DNA from: Pseudomonadales bacterium | Lineage (GTDB): Bacteria; Pseudomonadota; Gammaproteobacteria; Pseudomonadales; Halieaceae | Direction of reading: 5' to 3' | DNA length: 64,000 nucleotides | Assembly (NCBI GenBank): GCA_024234815.1 | Contig: JACKNO010000005.1 | Span: 62,001 to 126,000, forward strand | Shown here: positions 53,096 to 61,675 of the stretch, in pieces | Position numbering within the stretch: the stretch's first letter is position 1 | How the letters are laid out: every line of letters begins with the position of its first letter | Notes under the pieces: generated by a model | Told to the model about the DNA's origin: nothing | What the model saw: the letters and a program-made list of their open reading frames with translations, nothing else | The model's database searches: none | Made by a program: the position numbers and the translations under genes

Positions 53096-54831
53096 GCACG
53101 CACGCGCCGGCCGCCTTGTCCCAGCAGGACATCCTGAACAGCCTGCCACTGCACCTGCGCCCCTTTGTACAAACCCAGGATTACCAGAGATATACGGCCC
53201 GCGACCAGGCGGTGTGGCGCTTCGTGATGCGGCAGCTTACCCGGCAGCTGGCAGATACCGCACACCCGGTGTACCTCGAGGGCCTGGAACGCACGGGGAT
53301 CGCGTTGGACCATATCCCGTCCATCGATGAAATGAATATCTGCCTGGCCAGGCTGGGCTGGCGCGCAGTGGTGGTCGACGGATTTATTCCCCCCGCCATA
53401 TTCATGGAATTCCAGGCGCTGAAAGTGCTGGTGATCGCCCTGGAAATGCGCAGCGTCGAGCATATTTTTTATACACCAGCCCCAGACATCGTCCACGAAT
53501 CCGCAGGCCACGCGCCCTTTATCGTGGACGTGGACTACGCCGAATTTCTGCAACGCTTCGGCGAGATAGGCATGAAGGCCATCGCCACCCAGGCGGATAT
53601 GGACGTCTACGAGGCAATTCGCACACTGTCCATTGTCAAGGAATGCCCCGACAGCACGGACGCAGACATAGCACTTGCCGAAGAGAACCTGCGGCAAGCC
53701 AGCGCCGCCAATACGGATCTTTCCGAGGCGAGCCTGTTGACGCGACTGCATTGGTGGACGGTGGAGTACGGACTGGTGGGAGACCTGGCTAACTACCGTA
53801 TTTTTGGCGCCGGGTTGCTGTCCTCCCTGGGTGAAAGTCGCCACTGCCTGGATGATGCACTGGTCAGGAAGAGGCCCTTGACGGTAGACGCTGTACGCTA
53901 CCCATACGACATCACGACGGTGCAGCCCCAGTTGTTCGTGACCAGCAGCTGCCGACACCTCAGCCAGGTGCTGGAGGAGTTTGCCGCAGGCATGTGCTTC
54001 CAGCGCGGCGGCGCGGAATCACTGCAAGTCGCCGTAAAAGCCGGCAGCATGTGTACCGCGCAGTACGATTCGGGTATGCAGGTCAGCGGCGTGTTCGACG
54101 AGGTGCTGTGCGATGCCGTGGGCAATGCCGTATACCTGCGCACCCGCGGTCCTACCCAGCTTGCCTGGGGACACCGTGAAATCTATGGCCACGGCGTGGC
54201 CCATCACGGCGAGGGCTTCGGTTCACCCATCGGTCACCTGAAAGATTTCAGTCGCGGCCTTTGCCACTACAGTATCGACGAACTGAAAGCGCACGACATA
54301 GTCATAGGCAAGCCGGCGCGGCTGGAATTTCTCTCGGGAATCACGGTCAGCGGGCAGTTGCTGGAAATCGTGCGGCAGGAGCACCGCAACCTGATCCTGA
54401 GCTTCGATAACTGCACGGTTACCGACCTCGAAGGACGAGTCCTGTTTGATCCTCACTGGGGACGCTATGACATGGCTGTCGGCGCCCGCATTACATCGGT
54501 CTTCGGCGGCGTTGCCGATCGGGAGGCGCTACAGCTGCATAAACCGCCACCGTCGACACGTGCGATTCCGGTTACCCAGGATGCGAGGCTTATGTCGCTT
54601 TACGCGCTGGCGGAGGAACTCAGGCGCAGCGGGCGCCCCATCAAGGCCGACACATTGCAAGAACTGGAACGCGGCCTTGAATCCTACCCCGACGAGTGGT
54701 TGTTCCGTGTCGAACTGCTGTCCGTTGACGAAGCGGCGCTGCAGGCACGCCTCACCACCGAACTCAAGGCGCTCGCCTGCCGGCGTGCGGATTTGGCAGC
54801 GTTGATAGAAATGAGCCTGGACCCGGCGTGA
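53092..54831 (+). CDS. Aromatic amino acid hydroxylase, long form (phenylalanine 4-monooxygenase-like)
   Basis: Pterin-dependent iron monooxygenase of 579 residues; the usual bacterial phenylalanine hydroxylase is about 260-300. The iron ligands are His135 and His140 in PDIVHESAGHAPFI and Glu225 in WWTVEYGL. About 84 residues separate His140 and Glu225, against about 40 in human PAH, so this version has an insert. Residues about 310-579 form a second half with no motif I know (FPDPHWGRYDMAV-type and FRVELLSVDEAALQARL segments). Such long forms occur in several bacteria. It probably makes tyrosine from phenylalanine, consistent with coupling to maiA. Its tetrahydropterin may derive from FolE; no PhhB dehydratase is adjacent. 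Confidence 0.88.
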   Translation: MSTHAPAALSQQDILNSLPLHLRPFVQTQDYQRYTARDQAVWRFVMRQLTRQLADTAHPVYLEGLERTGIALDHIPSIDEMNICLARLGWRAVVVDGFIPPAIFMEFQALKVLVIALEMRSVEHIFYTPAPDIVHESAGHAPFIVDVDYAEFLQRFGEIGMKAIATQADMDVYEAIRTLSIVKECPDSTDADIALAEENLRQASAANTDLSEASLLTRLHWWTVEYGLVGDLANYRIFGAGLLSSLGESRHCLDDALVRKRPLTVDAVRYPYDITTVQPQLFVTSSCRHLSQVLEEFAAGMCFQRGGAESLQVAVKAGSMCTAQYDSGMQVSGVFDEVLCDAVGNAVYLRTRGPTQLAWGHREIYGHGVAHHGEGFGSPIGHLKDFSRGLCHYSIDELKAHDIVIGKPARLEFLSGITVSGQLLEIVRQEHRNLILSFDNCTVTDLEGRVLFDPHWGRYDMAVGARITSVFGGVADREALQLHKPPPSTRAIPVTQDARLMSLYALAEELRRSGRPIKADTLQELERGLESYPDEWLFRVELLSVDEAALQARLTTELKALACRRADLAALIEMSLDPA

Positions 54832-54859
54832 TACCCTGACCCACATACACGCGCTCACG

Positions 54860-54896
54860 TGGCGAACACGCCAGGAAAGTTGCCTTACCACTTTCC
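54860..54896. terminator. Two small hairpins after the hydroxylase gene
   Basis: TGGCG-AACA-CGCCA (54860-54873) followed directly by GGAAAGT (54874-54880) pairing with ACTTTCC (54890-54896) over a 9-base loop. Neither has a T-run. They could mark the end of the maiA-hydroxylase transcript. Confidence 0.25.
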
Positions 54897-54923
54897 CGGC
54901 GGGCTGGGTCGGCGCCGCAAGTA

Positions 54924-54950
54924 GTTACATGAAAGTAATGAGGGTATGAT
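54924..54950 (+). promoter_or_regulatory. Possible promoter of aguAB
   Basis: TATGAT (5 of 6) at 54945-54950 and GTTACA (4 of 6) at 54924-54929, with a short 15-bp spacer; the ATG of aguA is at 54983. Confidence 0.3.
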
Positions 54951-54982
54951 TTGCGACCGCTTTGCCAAGGGTTCCAACAATA

Positions 54983-56020
54983 ATGAGCAAGAAATTACTG
55001 GCTGAATGGTATCCCCAGGACGCCATCCAGATCGCGTGGCCGCACGCGGGCACCGACTGGGTCCGCCTGCTGCCAGACATCGAGGCGTTCTACTACGAAC
55101 TCGTAGATACCCTGAGCCACCAGCAGCACGTTCTGATCGCCGGCGACCCGAGCCTGGACAGTGAGAGAATTTTCACCGAGCTGTCCCGGCGCGGCGCCAA
55201 TCTGGGTAATCTGCACTGGTTCAAAGTGGCCACTGACAACACCTGGGCGCGGGACCACGGCCCCATCAGCATCGGCGACGACAGCGGCATCGAGTTACTG
55301 GACTTCGAGTTCAACGCCTGGGGCGACAAGTACGGCTCCAGCCTCGACAATGCGATAAACCGTGAAATCCAGCAAAAAAAGGGTTACCGCGCGCCGCTGC
55401 GCCATGTGGATTTCGTACTTGAAGGCGGCTCTATCGAAACCGATGGGATGGGCACTTTGCTCAGCACCACAACCTGCCTGCTCAACCCGAATCGTAACAG
55501 TGGCATGCAGTTGCAAGCGGTCGAGGCGCAGCTAAGGAAACACCTGGGTATCGAGCGTTTCCTGTGGCTGCAGCACGGCAACCTTGCCGGGGACGATACC
55601 GACGCCCACGTCGACACGCTGGCCCGCTTCGTGGACGCCGGCACGATCGCCTACGTTCAATGCACGGACCGGGCCGACCCGCACTACGATGCACTGGCAC
55701 GCATGGAAGCCGAACTGCAGGGCTTTCGCCAGGCCGACGGACAGGTCTACCGACTGGTGCCGCTGCCACTGCCCGGCGCAATTACCAATGCCGCCGGCGA
55801 GCGCCTGCCGGCGACCTATGCCAACTTCCTGATCACCAATCGCAGCATCCTGCTCCCGGTCTACGGCGATCCAGCCGACACCCAGGCGATACAGGCGATG
55901 AGCGCGGTGGCGGGCGACCGCAGCGTGGTGCCGATCAACTGCCGCACTCCTATCGAAGAGTTCGGCAGCCTGCACTGCCTTACCATGCAATTACCCAAAG
56001 GAGCGATAAACGATGCTTAA
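54983..56020 (+). CDS. aguA: Agmatine deiminase
   Basis: Cytoplasmic enzyme of 345 residues hydrolysing agmatine to N-carbamoylputrescine and ammonia. Family blocks are AEWYPQDAIQIAWPHAGTDW, TDNTWARDHGPISI, FVLEGGSIETDGMGTLLSTT and GNLAGDDTDAHVDTLARFVD. The catalytic Cys is Cys332 in EEFGSLHCLTMQLP. The ATG at 54983 is preferred over an in-frame TTG at 54962. It overlaps aguB by 8 bp, forming the agmatine-to-putrescine operon. No arginine decarboxylase (speA) is present in the window, so agmatine is imported or made elsewhere. Confidence 0.95.
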   Translation: MSKKLLAEWYPQDAIQIAWPHAGTDWVRLLPDIEAFYYELVDTLSHQQHVLIAGDPSLDSERIFTELSRRGANLGNLHWFKVATDNTWARDHGPISIGDDSGIELLDFEFNAWGDKYGSSLDNAINREIQQKKGYRAPLRHVDFVLEGGSIETDGMGTLLSTTTCLLNPNRNSGMQLQAVEAQLRKHLGIERFLWLQHGNLAGDDTDAHVDTLARFVDAGTIAYVQCTDRADPHYDALARMEAELQGFRQADGQVYRLVPLPLPGAITNAAGERLPATYANFLITNRSILLPVYGDPADTQAIQAMSAVAGDRSVVPINCRTPIEEFGSLHCLTMQLPKGAINDA

Positions 56021-56900
56021 AGTAGCCCTGGTGCAACAAACCTGCAGCGCCGATGTCGCGGCCAACCAGGCGGAATCCGAACGCCAGGTGCGGCTCGCGG
56101 TTAGCGGCGGCGCGCAACTGGTGGTATTGCAGGAGTTGCACAGCGGCCTCTACTTCTGCCAGACCGAGGAAACCCGCCAGTTCGACCTGGCCGAATCGCT
56201 GGATGGCCCTACCCGCCAGCGCTTCGAAGCACTGGCCAGGGAACTCGATATCGTGCTGGTGATCTCCATTTTCGAGAAACGCGCCACCGGGCTTTACCAC
56301 AATACCGCGCTGGTGATGGACGCGGGCAATGGCTGTGCCGGTTTCTACCGCAAGATGCATATTCCCGATGACCCGGGCTTCTACGAAAAATTCTACTTCA
56401 CCCCGGGTGATGCGGACGGCGCACTGAACGGCTTTTGGCCTGTCGAGACCCGGGTGGGTAGGCTCGGGGTACTTGTCTGCTGGGACCAATGGTATCCGGA
56501 GGCCGCCCGGTTGATGGCGCTGGCGGGGGCGGACATGCTGATATACCCCACCGCCATCGGCTGGAACCCGGAGGACGACGAGGCAGAGAAGCAACGGCAG
56601 TTAGGCGCCTGGCAGATCGTCCAACGGGGCCATGCCGTGGCCAACGGCCTGCCTGTCATAGTGCCCAATCGCACCGGCACCGAGTTATCGCCCGACGGCG
56701 AAAAAATCGATTTCTGGGGCCACAGTTTCGTGGCGGGGCCACAGGGTGAAATTCTGGCGCAGGCACCCGCGAATGAAGCGACTACCCTGCTGGTGGATGT
56801 TGACCTGCAGCGCAGCGAGGAGGTACGCCGTATCTGGCCGTTCCTGCGGGACCGCCGCGTGGATGCCTACCAGAACATGATCAAACGCTTTATTGATTGA
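56013..56900 (+). CDS. aguB: N-carbamoylputrescine amidase
   Basis: Nitrilase-superfamily amidase of 295 residues converting N-carbamoylputrescine to putrescine, CO2 and ammonia. The catalytic triad is visible: Glu41 (VVLQELHSGLYF), Lys114 (FYRKMHIPDDPGF) and Cys156 (GVLVCWDQWYPEAAR). Length is typical (about 290-300). The start overlaps aguA by 8 bp. A hairpin with a 9-bp stem follows about 30 bp after the stop. Confidence 0.95.
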   Translation: MLKVALVQQTCSADVAANQAESERQVRLAVSGGAQLVVLQELHSGLYFCQTEETRQFDLAESLDGPTRQRFEALARELDIVLVISIFEKRATGLYHNTALVMDAGNGCAGFYRKMHIPDDPGFYEKFYFTPGDADGALNGFWPVETRVGRLGVLVCWDQWYPEAARLMALAGADMLIYPTAIGWNPEDDEAEKQRQLGAWQIVQRGHAVANGLPVIVPNRTGTELSPDGEKIDFWGHSFVAGPQGEILAQAPANEATTLLVDVDLQRSEEVRRIWPFLRDRRVDAYQNMIKRFID

Positions 56901-56931
56901 GCCCCGCAGCTGGCCCCGAAAGCGGGCTAGC

Positions 56932-56952
56932 GCAGTGCGCGAAGCGCGCTGC
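56932..56952. terminator. Hairpin after aguB
   Basis: GCAGTGCGC (56932-56940), loop GAA, GCGCGCTGC (56944-56952): a 9-bp stem with one T-G wobble. No T-run follows. Confidence 0.3.
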
Positions 56953-56962
56953 CTGCGCCTTG

Positions 56963-56992
56963 GTGACGCCTGCGCGGATCGCGGGCTATACT
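56963..56992 (+). promoter_or_regulatory. Possible sigma70 promoter of the FAD oxidase-DUF1329-DUF1302 operon
   Basis: GTGACG (4 of 6) at 56963-56968 and TATACT (5 of 6) at 56987-56992, 18 bp apart; transcription would start near 56999, about 55 bases before the GTG start at 57055. Confidence 0.4.
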
Positions 56993-57054
56993 GAATTTCA
57001 GCCACTCGCGATCGCAAACTGCAGTGCTGTCAGCAAACCATCGGGGGCCGCAAC

Positions 57055-58431
57055 GTGAACACAGTCGAATCATTACGGGCATTGATCGGCGAATCCGCTG
57101 TACTGGATGCGACTGACACCGCCACCCGGTCCGCCGGCGTATGGCGAGGTGACAATCTCCAGGCCGCGGCCCTCGCGCGGCCCGCCACTACCGCAGAGGT
57201 GGCGAAGGTGCTGGGTTGGTGCCATGCCAACCGCATAGGGGTGGTGACCCAGGGCGGTCTGACCGGCCTGGTTCACGGCGGCGACGCGACGCCAGAGCAG
57301 GTCATCATCTCGCTCGAGCGCATGCGCGACATAGAGGAGATAGACTCCCTGCAACGCACCGCGACGGTACAGGCAGGGGTAGTCCTGCAGACCCTGCAGG
57401 AGGCGGTGGAAGAGCACCATCTCATGTTCCCGCTGGACCTGGGAGCCCGGGGTACGGCAACCATCGGCGGCAACGCCGCCACCAATGCCGGCGGCAACCG
57501 GGTGATTCGCTACGGCATGATGCGCGACATGGTACTGGGCCTGGAAGCCGTAATGGCCGACGGCACTGTCGTGTCCTCCATGAACCAGCTGATCAAGAAT
57601 AATACGGGTTACGACCTGCGCCAGTTATTCATAGGCTCCGAGGGTACCCTGGGCGTAATCACCCGGCTGGTACTGCGGCTGCGCGAGCAACCGGTTACCC
57701 GCAACATGGCCTTCGTAGGGCTGGACAGTTTCGACAACGTGGCCGCATTCCTGCGCCACATGGATCGCGCCCTGGGCGGTACACTGTCTGCGTTCGAAGC
57801 CATGTGGCGTGACTTTTACTGCCTGGTGACCAGCCCGCCGGCCAAGGGCAAGCCACCGATTTCGCAGGAGTATCCATTCTATGTACTGGTTGAGAGCCAA
57901 GGGGCCGACGCTGAACTGGACACCCTGCGCTTTAACAATGCGATGGAATCCGCCTATGACTCGGGCCTGATAGTGGACGCCGCCATCTCCCAGTCCGAGA
58001 CCGATTGCCACCATTTCTGGGAACTGCGCGACGATGTTGAGCAGGCGCTGAATGGTGGTATTCCGGTCATTTTTGATATTTCCCTGCCCATTGCCGAAAT
58101 GGACAGCTATACCGCCGCACTCGGACAAAGCCTGGACGCGGCTATCGGGAAACACCGCCTGTTTATATTCGGTCACCTGGGAGACGGCAATCTGCATGTT
58201 GCCGTGCAAGTGCAGGCCGAGGACTATATGCGACTGCGTCCGCTCATCGAGAAGCAGGTGTACGCCCCGCTCGCCGGCTTCCAGGGTTCAGTTTCGGCGG
58301 AGCACGGTATCGGACTGGAGAAAAAGCCCTGGCTGCACATCAGCCGCTCCGAAAATGAACTGGCGTTGATGCGAAGCCTGAAAGACGCGCTGGACCCGCG
58401 CGGCATTCTGAACCCCGGAAAGGTACTTTGA
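57055..58431 (+). CDS. FAD-linked 2-hydroxyacid dehydrogenase (GlcD / D-lactate / D-2-hydroxyglutarate dehydrogenase family)
   Basis: Flavoprotein of 458 residues of the FAD-binding PCMH plus FAD-oxidase C type, oxidising a D-2-hydroxyacid to the 2-oxoacid and passing electrons to quinone or a flavoprotein. FAD-binding blocks are TQGGLTGLVHGGDATPEQVI and GGNAATNAGGNRVIRYGMMR. The C-domain metal/substrate motifs are IFGHLGDGNLHVAV and SAEHGIGLEKKPWL. D-2-hydroxyglutarate or D-lactate are the likeliest substrates; I cannot decide. The GTG start at 57055 is the first in frame. Its TGA overlaps the TTG start of the DUF1329 gene (TTGA), an unusual partner for this enzyme. Confidence 0.88.
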   Translation: MNTVESLRALIGESAVLDATDTATRSAGVWRGDNLQAAALARPATTAEVAKVLGWCHANRIGVVTQGGLTGLVHGGDATPEQVIISLERMRDIEEIDSLQRTATVQAGVVLQTLQEAVEEHHLMFPLDLGARGTATIGGNAATNAGGNRVIRYGMMRDMVLGLEAVMADGTVVSSMNQLIKNNTGYDLRQLFIGSEGTLGVITRLVLRLREQPVTRNMAFVGLDSFDNVAAFLRHMDRALGGTLSAFEAMWRDFYCLVTSPPAKGKPPISQEYPFYVLVESQGADAELDTLRFNNAMESAYDSGLIVDAAISQSETDCHHFWELRDDVEQALNGGIPVIFDISLPIAEMDSYTAALGQSLDAAIGKHRLFIFGHLGDGNLHVAVQVQAEDYMRLRPLIEKQVYAPLAGFQGSVSAEHGIGLEKKPWLHISRSENELALMRSLKDALDPRGILNPGKVL

Positions 58432-59786
58432 GAAATTGCTCACCTCCGTCAATCCCGGCGGTGTTGCTTGCGCTCGGCCTGTGCTGGACTCTACCCAGCC
58501 TGGCGGGCGTGTCCGCAAAGGAAGTCAGGCGCCTTGACGGCGACCTGACCCCGGTAGGCGCCGAACGCGCCGGCAACCAGGCGGGGACTATTCCCCCGTG
58601 GACCGGAGGGCTACCCCAGCAGGCCATTGACCCGCTGCTCGGCTACCTTGACCCCTACCCCGATGATACCGTGCAGTTCGTCATCACCGCGGCAAATGTG
58701 GAGCAATATGCCGATCAGTTGCCCGTCGGCCAGTTACAGATGTTCAAGCGCTATCCCGACACCTATCGCCTGAATATCTACCCGACAAGACGCAGTGCCA
58801 ACTGGCCGCAGCATGTACTCGACGAAGTAAAAGCCCAGGCCCCGCTGGCGAGTTCCGAGGGATACAATCTACTGAACATCGGCAAAAGCGCGGTGCCTTT
58901 CCCGATCACCGAAGACCCTCTGCAGATGATGTGGAACCATTCCCTGCGCTGGCGCGGCGGCTCGGTGAAACGTGTTTACAGCTGGTTTCCCGTCGATGCC
59001 AGGGGACGCTATTTTACCGTGCGAGTGCTCGACGTCATTGCCTTCGACCAGCAGGGTTACATGAAGGAGTCGAGGCCCAACCGGCTGGCCAATTTCTACG
59101 CCCTGTACCTCGCACCGGCCAATATCGAGGGCCAGATGACCCTGATCTGGGAGCCCATCAACGAAACCATCGAGAGCCGGCAGACCTGGAAGTACTACAC
59201 CGTTTCCCGCCGGGTGGCCAGGGTGCCAAGCCTCGCCTACGACGACCTGGACCCTCGCACCCAGGGCCTGCGCACCTCCGACCAGTATGATGGCTGGAAC
59301 GGCGCACCGGATCTCTACGACTGGAAGCTGCTCGGCAAGCGCGAAATGTATATTGGCTATAACAGCTACAAACTCAGCTCGAAAAAACTGAAATACAAAG
59401 ACATCCTGCAACCGGGCCATATAGACCCGGATCTGCTGCGCTACGAGTTGCACCGGGTGTGGGTGGTGGAGGCGACACTGCGACCCGACAAACGCCACCG
59501 CTATAAACGCCGGACCTTCTACCTGGACGAAGATACCTGGCAGGTGGTCATGGAAGAGGACTACGACAGCAAAGACCAATTGTGGCGTTTTGGCGATCAC
59601 CACACCATGCAATTCTACGATGTCTTGGTGCCCTGGTACCGGGCCACGGTTCACTATGATTTCAAATCAGGTGCCTACCTGGTGAGTGATCTGGAAAACG
59701 AGACGGATTTTCCCCGGCAGTGGGGCTGGACAGGTGATCTCAATGACTTCCTTCCGGTGAACCTGCGCCGGCTGGGCACCCGGTAG
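58428..59786 (+). CDS. DUF1329 exported protein
   Basis: Exported protein of 452 residues starting at a TTG that overlaps the upstream stop. A signal peptide is clear (RNCSPPSIPAVLLALGLCWT, then LPSLAGVSA). DUF1329 blocks include GTIPPWTGGLPQQAIDPLLG, DRFPVNPIL-like text replaced by YADQLPVGQLQMFKRYPDTY, and RKRRTFYLDEDTW-type text RRTFYLDEDTWQVVMEEDYD. The fold resembles LolA/LolB-like lipid-binding proteins. These are usually paired with an outer-membrane DUF1302 protein, as here; the pair is often associated with hydrophobic-compound or steroid metabolism and MMPL exporters. No MMPL transporter is in the window. Function unproven. Confidence 0.87.
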   Translation: MRNCSPPSIPAVLLALGLCWTLPSLAGVSAKEVRRLDGDLTPVGAERAGNQAGTIPPWTGGLPQQAIDPLLGYLDPYPDDTVQFVITAANVEQYADQLPVGQLQMFKRYPDTYRLNIYPTRRSANWPQHVLDEVKAQAPLASSEGYNLLNIGKSAVPFPITEDPLQMMWNHSLRWRGGSVKRVYSWFPVDARGRYFTVRVLDVIAFDQQGYMKESRPNRLANFYALYLAPANIEGQMTLIWEPINETIESRQTWKYYTVSRRVARVPSLAYDDLDPRTQGLRTSDQYDGWNGAPDLYDWKLLGKREMYIGYNSYKLSSKKLKYKDILQPGHIDPDLLRYELHRVWVVEATLRPDKRHRYKRRTFYLDEDTWQVVMEEDYDSKDQLWRFGDHHTMQFYDVLVPWYRATVHYDFKSGAYLVSDLENETDFPRQWGWTGDLNDFLPVNLRRLGTR

Positions 59787-61606
59787 TGAGCGCAAGGCGT
59801 TACAGGCAGTTCACTACCCCACACATGCGCTCACTCGCAATTACCGCTGCCGCCGGGGGCTTGCTGGCCGCCTCGGGCGCCAATGCCCTGCCCTTCCAGA
59901 TCAACGATGACATCCGCGGCGCATGGAACAGCCGCATTGTCGTTGGCACCGCAATTCGGGCCAAAGATCCCGACCGCCAACTCGTGGGATTCAACAACGC
60001 AGTCGAATACCCGGGCGCCCATGGAGCGGTAAGCGTTGGCGATGACGGCAACCTCAACTATCGCGAAGGGGATCTGGTCAGCGCCCCGCTGGTCTACACC
60101 ACCGACCTGGAGATACGTTACCGCAACCGCCTGGGTTTTTACGTTAAGGGCCGCGCCTGGTACGACTACATCGGCAAAGAACAGAACGTGCCGCACGGCA
60201 GTATTGCCAATGGCTATAGCCCGGACCAGCGACTGCATGACAGCGACTACTACGAGTACAATAAATTTTCCGGCCATGAACTGCTGGATCGCTACATCTA
60301 CGGCAACATGGACATCGGCGCCAGCATGTTGACCGGGCGCCTCGGCCACCAATCTATCAACTGGGGCGAGAGCCTTCTGTACACCGGAATCAACGCCTTC
60401 AACCCGATCGACTTCTCTGCACTGGCACGCCCGGGTGTGCGCCAGGACGACGCCCTGCTTCCCGCCAACCGCATCTACACCAACCTGATTACCCGCAACG
60501 GTGTCAGCATCGAGGCTTTTTACGCGCTGGGCTGGGATGAGTCCAGGCTGCCTCCCTGCGGCACCCTGGGCCAGAGCGTCGACGCCATAGCGGATCCGGG
60601 CTGCAATGCGGGAACAGCCGCGGCGCCATTGACCGACCGGGACCAGTACGCCTTTGCGGCGCTGGCGGACAACCCCTTTATCACGCCACGCACCCTGGAG
60701 AGAACCCCGGGCAACGGCCGTCAGTATGGGCTGTCCACCCGCTATTTCGTCGAGCCGCTGAATACCGAATTCGGTCTGTACTACGTCAACTTCCACGCCA
60801 CGACGCCAGTGCTCAACGTCACGCTTTGCGACCATGGCTGGGATGGCTGCACGTCGCGGGATGGGCTCAGCCTGCCTCTGGAGTACGGGGAAAACATCAA
60901 GGCTTTCGCGATCTCCGCAGCCACTGGCGTGCGCAATGTCGCCTTGTCGGCGGAACTGAGCCGGTTCGAGGGTCTGCCCGTCCAGCGTAACTTCGCGGAG
61001 TTGATCGAGGGTGCCACCAGAAATCGGGGGATATACGCCGACCGCATGGACGCAGCCGGCGACGGCCAACTGTTCCGCGGCGGCTGGCAAGCCGATCGCA
61101 CCCAGTTACTGCTGGGGGGACAGGTAGATTTGTCCTCCGTCGTCGGACTGGCCGATGCGTCCCTGGCGGTTGAGACCGCCGGACAGTGGGTCAGCAACCT
61201 GCCCGACACCGAGGAGGAAAGGATCGGCCGCAACGGCAACTGGGGCGCTGCCGCAAGCGACGGAGTCTGCCAGCCAGCCACCGGCATCACACAGGGCGGT
61301 TGCAGGACGGACGGCTTCGCCACCGATTTCAGCTGGGGTTACCGGCTGTTCTCGACGATAAGCCTGCCCCGGCCCGCCCGCGGTATCGATCTGCAAACCG
61401 TGGCGGCCTGGAGTCACGACGTCGGCGGTTACGCGGTCGACGGCAGCATGGTCGAAGGGCGGCGAGTGATCAACCTGCGCCTGCAGGCGATCTTCCAGCG
61501 CGCCTGGTTTATAGAAATCGGGCGCACCTGGATCAATTCAAATACCGACTATGATCCCCTGCGGGACAGGGACACCTACACGATCGCCGCAGGCGTCGCG
61601 TTCTAG
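59786..61606 (+). CDS. DUF1302 outer-membrane protein
   Basis: Outer-membrane protein of 606 residues, probably a beta-barrel. A signal peptide follows the start (MRSLAITAAAGGLLAASGAN, then ALPF); the GTG at 59786 overlaps the DUF1329 stop, while the ATG at 59825 would give a cleaner signal. Amphipathic strands run through the whole protein, and it ends IAAGVAF with the terminal Phe typical of barrels folded by BamA. DUF1302 markers include NWGESLLYTGINAFNPIDFS and RPGVRQDDALLPAN. It presumably works with the DUF1329 protein in envelope handling of a hydrophobic ligand, which is inference from the recurring pairing. Confidence 0.87.
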   Translation: MSARRYRQFTTPHMRSLAITAAAGGLLAASGANALPFQINDDIRGAWNSRIVVGTAIRAKDPDRQLVGFNNAVEYPGAHGAVSVGDDGNLNYREGDLVSAPLVYTTDLEIRYRNRLGFYVKGRAWYDYIGKEQNVPHGSIANGYSPDQRLHDSDYYEYNKFSGHELLDRYIYGNMDIGASMLTGRLGHQSINWGESLLYTGINAFNPIDFSALARPGVRQDDALLPANRIYTNLITRNGVSIEAFYALGWDESRLPPCGTLGQSVDAIADPGCNAGTAAAPLTDRDQYAFAALADNPFITPRTLERTPGNGRQYGLSTRYFVEPLNTEFGLYYVNFHATTPVLNVTLCDHGWDGCTSRDGLSLPLEYGENIKAFAISAATGVRNVALSAELSRFEGLPVQRNFAELIEGATRNRGIYADRMDAAGDGQLFRGGWQADRTQLLLGGQVDLSSVVGLADASLAVETAGQWVSNLPDTEEERIGRNGNWGAAASDGVCQPATGITQGGCRTDGFATDFSWGYRLFSTISLPRPARGIDLQTVAAWSHDVGGYAVDGSMVEGRRVINLRLQAIFQRAWFIEIGRTWINSNTDYDPLRDRDTYTIAAGVAF

Positions 61607-61675
61607 GGCCTGCACCACAGCGGCTTGCGGGACCCACGCAATTCGACCCGCACAAGTGACGGAAAAAACTGTTAC

